The translations under genes were made by a program, and so were the position numbers. From CAWDAQ01 sp963800325 (GTDB lineage Bacteria > Actinomycetota > Actinomycetes > Actinomycetales > Dermatophilaceae), in NCBI GenBank assembly GCA_963800325.1, contig CAWDAQ010000002.1:512987-576986 (forward strand): a stretch of DNA of 64,000 nucleotides, in the 5' to 3' direction. The notes below the pieces were generated by a model. It ran no database searches, was not told the DNA's origin, and saw only the letters and a program-made list of their open reading frames with translations. The stretch's first letter is position 1. Each line of letters starts with the position of its first letter. Of the stretch, positions 7,557-16,251 are shown piece after piece.

Positions 7557-9077
7557 TCAGCCGAGGTAGCGCCGCCAAGGGCCCGTGATGGCGAACACGT
7601 GGCCGGGCTCCTGGACGTTGCCGAACAGGACCTGCCCGTCCGGGGAGAAGCACGGACCGGTCATCTCGCTGTAGACGTCGCGTCCGGCGTCGTTCTGCTC
7701 GGCGACGACGAGGTTGCGGGCGATCGCCTGCGCGCCGTGCTCGCGCGACCAGCTGAGCAGGTGGTTGGCCGTGTTGCCGTCCTCGCTGAGGACGAGGCTG
7801 CCGTACGGCGAGACGTGGCAGCCGTCCGGGCCGTCGAAGCCGAGGTCGAGGGTCGGACCGAGGTCGGTGAGCGGGTCGACGTCGTCGCGGTGCAGCAGGG
7901 CGTTGTACGGGAAGTACGCCACGAGGGTGAGGGTCTGCTCGTCGTAGGCGTAGTACCAGAGCTGTCCGTCGTGCGGGGTCGCGTCGGCGGGCAGGTCGCC
8001 CTCGGCGAACGCGAAGCTCGCGACGAAGTACATCCCGCGCTCGTCGCCCCAGGCGCCCTCGAGCTTCTTGCTCCGGGTGACCTCGCCGTCGCCGAGCTGG
8101 GAGCGCAGCGAGGTGTCCCGCGCGTGGCGTTCCGGGACCCGACGCCACGTGGTCCGGAAGGGCCGGCCGATCTGCGCGGCGGTGACGTAGGCGAGGTCGG
8201 GCAGCACGCCGCCGTCCGGGGCGAGCACGGCGAGCGCCTCGAGCGTGCCGTCGTCGGCGCCGAGGTGCTCGGCGATCCGCGGCCGCAGCCGGTACCCGTG
8301 CGGGGCGGTCCACCGGTAGACCAGGCCCGTCGGGTCGCTCGCGTCCTCGGTGAGGTAGACCCGGCGCCGGTTCGGCTCGACGACGACGGCCTCGTGCGGC
8401 GCCCGTCCCCACGCGCGGATCGGCGTCGGGACCTGGTGGTCGGGGCCGGAGGCGAACACCTCGAAGACGAAGCCGTGGTCCTCCTCGAGGGTGGCCGACC
8501 CGACCGTGGACCCGGCGGTGGCCTCGGCCTCCTCGCAGGTGAGCCAGGACCCCCACGGGGTGGGACCGCCGGCGCAGTTGCTCACGGTCCCGGAGAGACC
8601 GACCCACTCCGAGCGGCGGCCGCCGCTGCCGTCGACGTCGATGACGGTGCAGCCGCCGCCGGGGGCCCCGCGGTCGTAGACGGTGCCGTCGACGAACGGC
8701 ACCGGGAGGTCGGTGTCGGGCCGGGCCTCGTGGTTCTGGATCAGGCGGTAGCCGTGCCGCCCCCGTACCGCGAGGGTGCCGTCCGGGCGCTCCGGGGAGG
8801 TGCCGACGACCTTCCCGGTGCCGTCGTGGACGTCGGTCTCGCCGGCGACCGCGACGACCCGGTAGGAGAAGCCGGCCGGGAGGGCGAGCTTGTCACCCGG
8901 GGAGGACTGCAGCGGCGGGAACAGGCGGGGGCGGGAGCGGCGGTGGTGCTCGTCGTGGCCGTGGCCGCGGTCCTCGCGCTCGGACGCGGCTGCGGGCACG
9001 CCGACGCCGGCGCCGACGACGAGGCCGGCGCCGGAGACGGCCGAGGTGGACATGAGCTGGCGACGGGACAGGGGCAT
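7557..9077 (-). CDS. PhoX-like (DUF839) secreted phosphatase-family protein
   Basis: A 506-residue protein. ATG 9077 is chosen because GGAGG lies 8 nt upstream and the sequence then begins MPLSRRQLMSTSAVSG, a twin-arginine signal followed by a small-residue hydrophobic stretch. The mature part has PhoX/DUF839 features: NHEARPDTDLP near residue 100, NCAGGPTPWGSWLTCEE near 155, RAWGRAPHEAVVV, a DGCHVSPYGSLVLSEDG block and ITGPWRRYL at the C-terminus. PhoX enzymes are calcium-iron alkaline phosphatases exported folded through Tat. Several actinobacterial relatives have no proven activity, so phosphatase function is likely but not certain. Confidence 0.8.
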   Translation of the reverse strand: MPLSRRQLMSTSAVSGAGLVVGAGVGVPAAASEREDRGHGHDEHHRRSRPRLFPPLQSSPGDKLALPAGFSYRVVAVAGETDVHDGTGKVVGTSPERPDGTLAVRGRHGYRLIQNHEARPDTDLPVPFVDGTVYDRGAPGGGCTVIDVDGSGGRRSEWVGLSGTVSNCAGGPTPWGSWLTCEEAEATAGSTVGSATLEEDHGFVFEVFASGPDHQVPTPIRAWGRAPHEAVVVEPNRRRVYLTEDASDPTGLVYRWTAPHGYRLRPRIAEHLGADDGTLEALAVLAPDGGVLPDLAYVTAAQIGRPFRTTWRRVPERHARDTSLRSQLGDGEVTRSKKLEGAWGDERGMYFVASFAFAEGDLPADATPHDGQLWYYAYDEQTLTLVAYFPYNALLHRDDVDPLTDLGPTLDLGFDGPDGCHVSPYGSLVLSEDGNTANHLLSWSREHGAQAIARNLVVAEQNDAGRDVYSEMTGPCFSPDGQVLFGNVQEPGHVFAITGPWRRYLG

Positions 9078-9183
9078 GCTGGGAACCTCCATCGGGGGCG
9101 ACGTCGAACGTCACCAGCCAAGCCAGCGCGGGTGAACTGCCGGTGTCCGGTGGCGGACGACCCGGCGTCCGTCCGGCGTCCGG

Positions 9184-9618
9184 TCAGGAGGTCGACGTCG
9201 GGCTGGACGTCCCGCTCGTCGTCGCGCCGGTGGCCTCCCGGCACGCCGAGGTGCTCGCGCGCAGCGCCTCCTGGGCGTCGCGCATCTGCTGGACGACGTC
9301 GCTGAGCTTGGAGGCGTCGAGGTCCCGAACCGCCCCCACGGCGTCGTTGACGAGGCCGAGCAGCCTCTGCGAGTCGTCGGCGACCTGGAGGCACTCGCCG
9401 GGCACGGTGATCGTCGTGTCCGGGCTGGTCTGGGTCGTGCTCGTCGACGTCGACGTCGTCGTGCTCGACGCGCCACCGGCCGCCGCGCCGCCCCCGCCGC
9501 CGGTCTGCGTCGCCCAGATCACCGCCCCCCCGAGGACGACACCGATGAGGAACGTCAGCGCGGGGACGATCCAGAACCTGCTGCCGCCCCGGGACGCCGT
9601 CTGCTCGTTCTCCGCCAT
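9184..9618 (-). CDS. Small membrane-anchored protein of unknown function
   Basis: A 144-residue protein starting at ATG 9618 with GGAGG 8 nt upstream (a GTG 9 bp earlier is too close to the ribosome site). One membrane segment, FWIVPALTFLIGVVLGGAVI (about residues 14-33), is followed by a Gly/Ala/Thr/Ser-rich linker and an extracytoplasmic helical region with two Cys (GECLQVADD and TSACREATG) that could form a disulfide. A low-complexity Thr/Ser tail ends the protein. No family recognised. Confidence 0.65.
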   Translation of the reverse strand: MAENEQTASRGGSRFWIVPALTFLIGVVLGGAVIWATQTGGGGGAAAGGASSTTTSTSTSTTQTSPDTTITVPGECLQVADDSQRLLGLVNDAVGAVRDLDASKLSDVVQQMRDAQEALRASTSACREATGATTSGTSSPTSTS

Positions 9619-9725
9619 GCAGGCCACCTCCGTTGCCCCGAAACTACCGGTTCACCTGCGGCGCAGCCACCCCGACCCGGCCCGTTTGGGTGGCATCGGG
9701 TCCCCGAGTGGGGTACAGAGTCCCC

Positions 9726-10340
9726 ATGCGCATCAGACTCTGGAACGCCGACGCCAGGTCCCTGCGGACGTGGGACGGGATCATGGGCTTCTGGGTCGTG
9801 TTCTGGCTCGTCGTCGGGGCGTGGACGGGCTACCAGCTGTGGCAGCTGACCGGTCTGAGCACGAGCACGGTGGAGTCGGGCCGGGCGCTGCGGTCGGCCG
9901 GGGAGGCGCTGGTGAACATGGCCGACCTGCCGGTCATCGGGGACAAGACCGCGGAGGTCGGCCGCAACGTCGTCGAGACCGCGACCGGGATCGTCCGCAG
10001 CGGCCAGCAGGCCGACCAGAGCATCCGCGCGCTCAGCGTCCTCATCGGGGTCGCCGTCGGCGTGGCCCCGATCGGCCCGGTCCTGCTGTTCTACCTGCCC
10101 TCGCGGCGCAGCTTCGAGCGCGAGGTCGCCCAGATCGGCCGCATCCTCGCCGACGAGGGCCGCAGCCGGGTTCTCGACGCCCACCTGGCCAGCCGCGCGG
10201 TCGCCACCCTCGGCTTCGCCGAGCTGCGGGCCGTGAGCGACGACCCCATGGGGGACCTCGCCGCCGGACGGCACGACGCGCTCGCCCGCGCCGAGCTGGC
10301 CCGGCTCGGCCTCCCCCAGCGCCCGGCAGCCGGACCGTGA
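9726..10340 (+). CDS. Two-helix membrane protein of unknown function
   Basis: A 204-residue protein from ATG 9726. Hydrophobic segment 1 is IMGFWVVFWLVVGAWTGY (about residues 20-37) and segment 2 is ALSVLIGVAVGVAPIGPVLL (about 103-122). The region between them is helical and probably extracytoplasmic; the C-terminal 80 residues are a charged cytoplasmic tail. A -10-like TACAGA at 9714-9719 ends 6 bp before the ATG and no ribosome site is seen, so translation may be leaderless. Its stop overlaps the GTG of the MMPL gene, suggesting the two are co-expressed. Family unknown. Confidence 0.65.
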   Translation: MRIRLWNADARSLRTWDGIMGFWVVFWLVVGAWTGYQLWQLTGLSTSTVESGRALRSAGEALVNMADLPVIGDKTAEVGRNVVETATGIVRSGQQADQSIRALSVLIGVAVGVAPIGPVLLFYLPSRRSFEREVAQIGRILADEGRSRVLDAHLASRAVATLGFAELRAVSDDPMGDLAAGRHDALARAELARLGLPQRPAAGP

Positions 10341-12655
10341 CCCGCCTCCGGGACCGCCTGCGTGGGCGCCGCGCCGGCGGACCGGACGAACGCTCCCCAC
10401 GGGGGCGGCCGGCGTGGCCGCGGTCACGGGGACGCTGGGCGCGGCGGTACGCCGACCTGACCGTCCGCGGGCGCTGGGTCATCGTCCTGGGCTGGGCCGC
10501 GGGCCTGCTCGCCCTCGTCCTCATGCCCGCGGTGGGCACCGGCGGGGACCAGCTCGCGAGCGTCATCCCGCTCGACAGCCCCGCCCTGAAGGCGGAGGCC
10601 CGCTCGGTGCAGGCGTTCGGGTTCCCGCTCTCGAGCCGCACGGTCGTGGTCCAGCGCGACCCGGACGGGCTGTCGGTGTGGACCCAGGCCGAGTCCGTCC
10701 TCGACGCCATCGCCGTCGACCAGTCCCCGCCGCACCCGCCCCTGCTCGGAGCGCTCCCGCTGACGAACACCGTCCGGCTCGGCCGGGGCGCGGACGAGAC
10801 GAACACCAGCGTGCTGACGTACCTGTTCATGAAGCCGGGCAGCAGCTTCGCGAGCCAGCGCGAGTCGGCGCTGGAGTACATCGACGCCAACCTCGACCAC
10901 CCGACCGACCACGTCGTCGGGGTCGCCGGGTCCGTGCCGGCCCGGGCCGAACAGGCCGGGATCGTCTCGACCTACCTGCCGCGGTTGGAGCTGCTCACCG
11001 TGCTCGCGATCGTCCTGATCGTCGGCCTGACCTTCCGGTCGGTCGTGGCACCGCTCATCGCGCTCGCCGCGTCCGCGGTCGCGTTCCTCGTCACGATCCA
11101 CCTCTCGGCGGTCATCGGCGGGGCGCTCGGGGTGTCCACGCCCGCCGAGCTCGAGCCGCTGCTCGTCGCGCTCCTGCTCGGCGTCGTCACCGACTACACG
11201 ATCTTCTACCTCACCGCACTGCAGACCCGGGTACGGCAGTCCGGGGACTGGCGCGAGGCGGTCCGGGCGGCCGTGGCGTCCTACTCCCCCATCATCCTCG
11301 TCGCGGGCATCACCGTCGCGGCGGGCACGGCGTCGCTGCTCGCGGCCACGTCCGAGTTCTTCCGCGGGCTCGGCCCGGCCATGGCCCTCGCCGTCGTCGT
11401 CGGGCTCGCCGTCTCGGTGACGCTCGTGCCGGCGCTGCTCGCGATCCTCGGCCCCTGGGCGTTCTGGCCCCGGCCCCGCCGGAGCCTCCCCCAGACCAGG
11501 GTCGGCGGGGCCGACGACGCGGGCGGACCCCGGGGACGGGTCCTCGCGCTGCTCACGCGGCGCTGGGTGGCCGCCCCGGTGCTGCTGCTGTGCGTCGGGG
11601 GGCTGGTCACCGCCTCCCTGAGCCTGCGGCACGTGGACCTCGGCGTCGGGTTCACGAGCTCGCTCCCCCGCGACAACCCGGTCGCACAGGCGTCCCGGGC
11701 GGCCGCGAAGGCCTTCTCGCCCGGCATCACGTCGCCGACGACCGTCCTCGTCGAGGGCCACGGGGTCGGCACCGAGGCCGGCGCGCTGGCGCGGTTGCAG
11801 CAGCGCGTCGCCGACCAGCCGGGCGTCGCGAGCGTCATCGGCCCGGCCCAGAACTTCACCCGGCGCAACCTCGGGGTCGTCATGTCGCGCTCCGGGGACG
11901 CGGCCCGCATGCTCGTCGTGCTCGACACCGACCCGCTCGACGCGACCGCCATCGGCAACGTCGCACGGCTGCGGCAACGGTTGCCCGGCCTCGCGCAGGA
12001 GGCTGGCCTCGGCGACGCCCGGATCAGCGTCGCCGGGGACTCCGCGCTCGCCGAGGGGCTGGTCTCCTCGACGACCGCGGACCTGGGCCGGATCGCCGTC
12101 GCCGCGGTGCTGGTGAACCTGCTCCTGCTCGTGCTGTTCCTCCGGGCGCTCGTCGCGCCCGTCCTCCTGCTCGCCTCGAGCGTGCTCGCCCTCACCGCGT
12201 CGCTCGGGCTGACGGTGACGACGTTCATGGACCTCGGCGGGACCGAGGGCCTGACGTTCTACGTGCCGTTCGCGGCGGCCGTGCTGCTGGTGTCGCTCGG
12301 CTCGGACTACAACATCTTCGGAGTCGGCCGGGTGTGGGACGAGGCCGCACGACTGCCGCTGCGGGAGGCGATCCGCACCGCGATGCCCGAGTCGACGCGG
12401 GCGATCAGCACCGCCGGGCTGACCCTCGCCGTGAGCTTCGGCATGCTCGCGATCATCCCGCTGACCCCGTTCCGGGAGATCGCCTTCGCGATGGCGGTCG
12501 GGATCGCGCTCGACGTCCTCGTCGTCCGGTCCGTGCTCGTGCCCTGCCTGCTCACCCTCGCCGGCGCGGCGAGCGGGTGGCCGGGACCGCACCTGCGGGC
12601 CGAGCTGGCCGGGTCCCGGCCCGGGACCGGACAGGCGCAGGCCCCGCCCGCCTGA
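10337..12655 (+). CDS. MMPL/RND-family membrane transporter
   Basis: A 772-residue protein from GTG 10337, overlapping the upstream gene by 4 bp (GTGA). Layout: a membrane helix near residue 50 (WVIVLGWAAGLLALVLMPAV), a large periplasmic-type loop, a bundle of membrane helices containing GVVTDYTIFYLT, then a second loop and a second bundle containing LGSDYNIFGVGR. The paired D-Y motifs in helices 4 and 10 are the proton-relay positions of MMPL transporters. Relatives export lipids or polyketide-like molecules across the inner membrane of actinobacteria. Substrate unknown; the partner membrane protein upstream may modulate it. Confidence 0.85.
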   Translation: MTRLRDRLRGRRAGGPDERSPRGRPAWPRSRGRWARRYADLTVRGRWVIVLGWAAGLLALVLMPAVGTGGDQLASVIPLDSPALKAEARSVQAFGFPLSSRTVVVQRDPDGLSVWTQAESVLDAIAVDQSPPHPPLLGALPLTNTVRLGRGADETNTSVLTYLFMKPGSSFASQRESALEYIDANLDHPTDHVVGVAGSVPARAEQAGIVSTYLPRLELLTVLAIVLIVGLTFRSVVAPLIALAASAVAFLVTIHLSAVIGGALGVSTPAELEPLLVALLLGVVTDYTIFYLTALQTRVRQSGDWREAVRAAVASYSPIILVAGITVAAGTASLLAATSEFFRGLGPAMALAVVVGLAVSVTLVPALLAILGPWAFWPRPRRSLPQTRVGGADDAGGPRGRVLALLTRRWVAAPVLLLCVGGLVTASLSLRHVDLGVGFTSSLPRDNPVAQASRAAAKAFSPGITSPTTVLVEGHGVGTEAGALARLQQRVADQPGVASVIGPAQNFTRRNLGVVMSRSGDAARMLVVLDTDPLDATAIGNVARLRQRLPGLAQEAGLGDARISVAGDSALAEGLVSSTTADLGRIAVAAVLVNLLLLVLFLRALVAPVLLLASSVLALTASLGLTVTTFMDLGGTEGLTFYVPFAAAVLLVSLGSDYNIFGVGRVWDEAARLPLREAIRTAMPESTRAISTAGLTLAVSFGMLAIIPLTPFREIAFAMAVGIALDVLVVRSVLVPCLLTLAGAASGWPGPHLRAELAGSRPGTGQAQAPPA

Positions 12656-12670
12656 GCGGCGGACGGGGCC
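12640..12670. terminator. Hairpin overlapping the MMPL stop codon
   Basis: GGCCCCGCCCGCC at 12640-12652 pairs with GGCGGACGGGGCC at 12658-12670 (12 of 13 positions) around TGAGC, which contains the TGA stop. It lies between two convergent genes and could terminate both. Confidence 0.55.
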
Positions 12671-12692
12671 CGCGGGCGACCTCGGCGGGTGG

Positions 12693-14603
12693 TCAGCGCC
12701 GGTGCGCCGGCTCGACCTCCCGCCCCGAGACGCGGGTGACGCGGCCGTCGGCGACCGCCTCGCGCAGGGCCTCCCGGAACCTGCCCGGCCCCCAGCGCCG
12801 GGCCCCGAGCGCCCGGGCGAGGGCGTCGGTGCGGACCCGCCCGTGGTTCTCGACCGCCGCGACGATCGCCTCGACCTCGCGGTCGAGGTCCTCCTCGGCC
12901 CGGTCGGCGTGGGTGGCCGTGAGCATCCACGGGGCGTACATCGCCCTGCCCGGGCCGGGACGGAACCGGGTCCGGCTCGCCTCGGCGCGCCGGCGCTCGC
13001 CCCGGGCGGCGATCCGGTCGCGGGCCGCGCGCCGAGGGTCGTCCCCGGACGAACCGGACGAACCAGCCGAACCGCCGGAGCCCGCGGGGACCGGCTCACG
13101 CTCGGGCCCGTCGTGCTCCTCGCGGCCCTCGCCGGACCCGTCCTGCTGCTCCTCCTCGGCCTCGGCGCTCGTCAGCGGCTGGGCGAGGTCCTCGAGGTTG
13201 GCCTGCTCGGCCTTGACCCCGAGGAAGATCTCGGCGATCCCGCCGAGGGCCATGACACCGGCCCCGATGTAGAACGCGAGCGCGACCGCGCCCGCGTTGC
13301 CCGAGTTGATGAGCGACCCGAACAGCAGGGGGCCGCTGATCCCACCGACCGCGGTCCCGACGGCGTAGAAGAACGCGATCGCCAGGGCCCGGGTCTCCAT
13401 CGGGAAGACCTCGCTCACGGTCAGGTAGGCCGCGCTCGCCCCGGAGGAGGCGAGGAAGAAGCACACGAGCAGGAGCGCCATGAACAGCCACGTCCCGCCG
13501 ACGTCGCCGACGAGGACGAGACCGAGCAGCACGGCGACCGCCGCCGAGCCGATGTAGGTCATCGAGATCATCGGCTTGCGCCCGACGGTGTCGAACAGCC
13601 GCCCGAGGGTGACCGGACCGAGGAAGTTCGACAGCGCCCAGACGGCGATGAAGAACGGGACGAGGCCGGAGGCGACGTCGTAGAAGCCGTTGAGCAGGGT
13701 GCCGAGGTTGAACGTCACACCGTTGTAGATGAACGCCTGCCCGACGAACAGGGCGAGTCCGAGGAACGCCCGGCGCGGGTACATGGTGAACGCGACCTTG
13801 GCGATCTCCCGGAACGGGATCGACTCGCGCTGCCGCACGGTGAGCTCGTCCTCGGGCTCGGGCAGCTCCTCCTGGACGTCGTCCTCGACCTCGTCCTCGA
13901 TGGAGGAGACGATCCGTTCGGCCTCCTCCTCCTGTCCGTGGATGAACAGCCAGCGCGGGCTCTCGGGGACGTTGCGCCGGACGAGGAGCACGAGCAGGCC
14001 GAGGATGGCGCCGAGGCCGAAGGCGAACCGCCAGCCGATGTCGGACGCGAAGATGCTGGTGTCGAGCAGGAGCAGCGCGAGCAGGCCGCCACCGGCCGAG
14101 CCGATCCAGTACGAGCCGTTGATCGCGAGGTCGGTGCGGCCCCGGACCCGGGCCGGGATGAGCTCGTCGATCGCGGAGTTGATGGCCGCGTACTCCCCTC
14201 CGATGCCGGCTCCGGTGAAGAACCTCGCGAGGTAGAAGTACCAGGGTGCGAACGCGAACGCGGTCGCGACGGTCGCGATGATGTACACCGCCAGCGTGAG
14301 CATGAAGAGCCGCTTGCGGCCCCACCGATCGGTCAGCTGGCCGAAGAACAGGGCGCCCAGACAGGCGCCCACGATGTAGATGCTGGCCGCCAGCCCGATC
14401 TGGCCGGCTGAGATGTCGATCCCGGACCCGGACTCGGTCAGCCGGGCGGCGACGCTGCCGACCATGGTGACCTCGAGCCCGTCGAGGATCCACACGCTGC
14501 CGAGGCCGACGACGATCTTCCAGTGGAACCGTGACCACGGGAGCCTGTCGAGCCGGGAGGGGACCTTGGTCGTGATGGTCCCCGTCTGGACGTCGTCGTC
14601 CAT
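12693..14603 (-). CDS. MFS transporter with C-terminal winged-helix-like extension
   Basis: A 636-residue protein. Residues about 25-480 form a sugar/organic-acid-type major facilitator with 12 membrane helices, the loop 2-3 motif GQLTDRWGRKR, the helix-6 motif VPESPRWLF, and the second-half motif GRLFDTVGRKP. The central loop is very acidic (SSIEDEVEDDVQEELPEPE). After the last helix comes an Asp/Glu/Ser-rich linker (about 500-560), then about 65 residues with DREVEAIVAAVENHGRVRTD, RWGPGRFREALREAVADG and RVTRVSGREV, which read like a small winged-helix domain. Substrate is unknown. The C-terminal domain is unusual for MFS proteins. Confidence 0.8.
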   Translation of the reverse strand: MDDDVQTGTITTKVPSRLDRLPWSRFHWKIVVGLGSVWILDGLEVTMVGSVAARLTESGSGIDISAGQIGLAASIYIVGACLGALFFGQLTDRWGRKRLFMLTLAVYIIATVATAFAFAPWYFYLARFFTGAGIGGEYAAINSAIDELIPARVRGRTDLAINGSYWIGSAGGGLLALLLLDTSIFASDIGWRFAFGLGAILGLLVLLVRRNVPESPRWLFIHGQEEEAERIVSSIEDEVEDDVQEELPEPEDELTVRQRESIPFREIAKVAFTMYPRRAFLGLALFVGQAFIYNGVTFNLGTLLNGFYDVASGLVPFFIAVWALSNFLGPVTLGRLFDTVGRKPMISMTYIGSAAVAVLLGLVLVGDVGGTWLFMALLLVCFFLASSGASAAYLTVSEVFPMETRALAIAFFYAVGTAVGGISGPLLFGSLINSGNAGAVALAFYIGAGVMALGGIAEIFLGVKAEQANLEDLAQPLTSAEAEEEQQDGSGEGREEHDGPEREPVPAGSGGSAGSSGSSGDDPRRAARDRIAARGERRRAEASRTRFRPGPGRAMYAPWMLTATHADRAEEDLDREVEAIVAAVENHGRVRTDALARALGARRWGPGRFREALREAVADGRVTRVSGREVEPAHRR

Positions 14604-14669
14604 TCTTCCTCCTCCGTTGCGCGGGTGCTGGACCCGCGTCGTTCCGGCCGGGTCCTCCCCGGCCGCCCG

Positions 14670-14924
14670 TCACCGTCCTTGCCGACCACCTCGGCGGAGC
14701 CGGTGCCACAGGCGCAGGGGGAACATGCCGATGAGCGGGGCCCGCTCACCGAGGTTCTCCCCCGGCCTGGTCTGGAACGCCCTGGCGTAGCGGCTGGCCT
14801 CCGCCGCCGTGGCGTACTCCTTGCTGTGCCGGGTGCCGCAGTCGCGCGTGCACTCCCACACGAGCGATCTACCCTCGGCCCGGAACGCGAAACGGTGACC
14901 GAGCACCCGGCACTGCCAGCTCAT
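14670..14924 (-). CDS. Small Cys-containing protein of unknown function
   Basis: An 84-residue protein starting at ATG 14924 with GGGGGG about 6 nt upstream. The sequence SWQCRVLGHRF and VWECTRDCGTRH gives Cys and His residues that could bind a metal as a half zinc ribbon. The C-terminus is basic (RLWHRLRRGGRQGR). Similar short proteins are widespread in actinobacteria without known function. It lies 70 bp downstream of the SDR gene on the same strand. Confidence 0.6.
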   Translation of the reverse strand: MSWQCRVLGHRFAFRAEGRSLVWECTRDCGTRHSKEYATAAEASRYARAFQTRPGENLGERAPLIGMFPLRLWHRLRRGGRQGR

Positions 14925-14994
14925 CGCCGCCCCCCGGCGCGGCCGGGCCGGGCCGCAGCGGACCCGGCCCGGCCGCGCCGGACGACGGCCGCCG

Positions 14995-16005
14995 TCACCG
15001 TGCCGCCCGGCGCGCGAGCAGGGCCGCGGCGGCGAGCAGCCCCGCGGCGCCGGCCCCGACGAGCCCGTGGTGCTGGCTCGCGGCGAGCTGGTAGCTGCGG
15101 GAGGCGGACTGGTCGTCGAACCGTCCGTGCGCGCCGTAGTCCTTGCCGCCCTCGCCGTCGGCGGGCTCCCAGAGGTTCGCCGTCTGGTCCTCGGGCTGGC
15201 GCTCGCTCGTCTGCTGGGAGTCGTACCCGGTGCGGGCGAGGTAGCGGTCGAGCAGCCCCGGCGCGAGGGCCTGGCCGACCATGACCCCGACCGTGCTGCC
15301 CCCGACCCAGTACGCCCGGCGGCGCGGGTGCGCCGCGGCGTGGACGATGGCCCGGGCCGCGACCTCCGGCTGGTAGATCGGCGGCACCGGCTGGGGCCGC
15401 CGGGGCAGCCGGGAGAGGACCCAGTCGAACTGCGGCGTGTTGAGCGCCGGCATGACGACCACCGACAGCCCGACGTTGCTGCCCTCGTGCAGCAGCTCCG
15501 CGCGCAGCGACTCGCAGAACCCGACGATCGCGTGCTTGGAGCCGCAGTAGGCGCTCTGCAGTGGGATGCCGCGGTAGCCCAGTGCCGAGCCGACCTGGAC
15601 GACGGCGCCCCGGTCGCGCTCGCGCATCCGCTTCAGCGCCGACATCGTGCCGTAGACGAAGCCGAGGTAGTTGACCTCGGTGACGCGCTTGTACTCCTCC
15701 GGCGCGATCTCGCTGAACGGCGCGAACACGGACGTGAACGCGACGTTGACCCACACGTCGATGGGCCCGAGCTCGCGCTCGACGCGGTCGGCCGCCTCCT
15801 CGACGGCGGCGTGGTCTGCGACGTCGAGCGGGAGCACGAGCGCCCGGCCGCCGGCGGCCTCGACGTCCGCCGCCGCACCGGCCAGCCCGGTCTCGCCCCG
15901 GGCGATCAGGGCCACCCGGTCGCCCTGCTTGGCGAACTCGATCGCCGCGGCCCGGCCGATGCCGGCGCTCGCGCCCGTCACGACGACGGTCCTCGGAGTA
16001 CTCAT
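14995..16005 (-). CDS. Short-chain dehydrogenase/reductase with C-terminal membrane anchor
   Basis: A 336-residue protein from ATG 16005 (MSTPRTVVVTGASAGIGRAA). It has the cofactor motif TGASAGIG (residues 11-18), LPLDVAD for the adenine pocket, and the catalytic YCGSKHA with Tyr and Lys. The usual NNAG is VNVAF here, which is a deviation. After the Rossmann domain there is a polar region and a final hydrophobic helix, GAGAAGLLAAAALLA, that would tether the enzyme to the membrane. Substrate unknown. It is divergent from the GH15 gene. Confidence 0.8.
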   Translation of the reverse strand: MSTPRTVVVTGASAGIGRAAAIEFAKQGDRVALIARGETGLAGAAADVEAAGGRALVLPLDVADHAAVEEAADRVERELGPIDVWVNVAFTSVFAPFSEIAPEEYKRVTEVNYLGFVYGTMSALKRMRERDRGAVVQVGSALGYRGIPLQSAYCGSKHAIVGFCESLRAELLHEGSNVGLSVVVMPALNTPQFDWVLSRLPRRPQPVPPIYQPEVAARAIVHAAAHPRRRAYWVGGSTVGVMVGQALAPGLLDRYLARTGYDSQQTSERQPEDQTANLWEPADGEGGKDYGAHGRFDDQSASRSYQLAASQHHGLVGAGAAGLLAAAALLARRAAR

Positions 16006-16179
16006 CTGTGTCCTCTCCAGTGGTCGGTCCGGGGGCGCAGGGTCCGACCACGCTCGTGCGTGTCGGGTGCCGACCCTACGGCTCGCCCCGCGTTCGTGCA
16101 GGTCCGGGCGGTGCGACGCGCCGACTCGGCCGCCGGGCCCCGCCCCGGGCTCCCGGACCACCCCGAGTCCTACCCGGTT

Positions 16180-16205
16180 GTTGCAGCGGTCAACCACGTG
16201 GGTAT
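16180..16205 (+). promoter_or_regulatory. SigB/SigF-like promoter upstream of the GH15 gene
   Basis: GTTG at 16180-16183 and GGGTAT at 16200-16205 are separated by 16 bp, matching the GTTT/GGGTAT pattern of actinobacterial general-stress sigma factors. The start codon is 46 bp downstream, leaving room for a leader with the GAGGAGG ribosome site. Confidence 0.5.
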
Positions 16206-16251
16206 TGACTGGCGGACGACGACCGCCCCGGCCGAGGAGGAGATGCGAACC

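Noticed and set aside
4578..9305. Open frame of more than 1500 codons on the plus strand
   Set aside because: Arg/Pro/Gly-rich shadow of the YbhN and PhoX-like genes; no domain pattern and it runs antisense to a clear Tat-exported protein.
10424..13099. Open frame of 891 codons antisense to the MMPL gene
   Set aside because: Low-complexity composition, no family motif, opposite a well-supported transporter.
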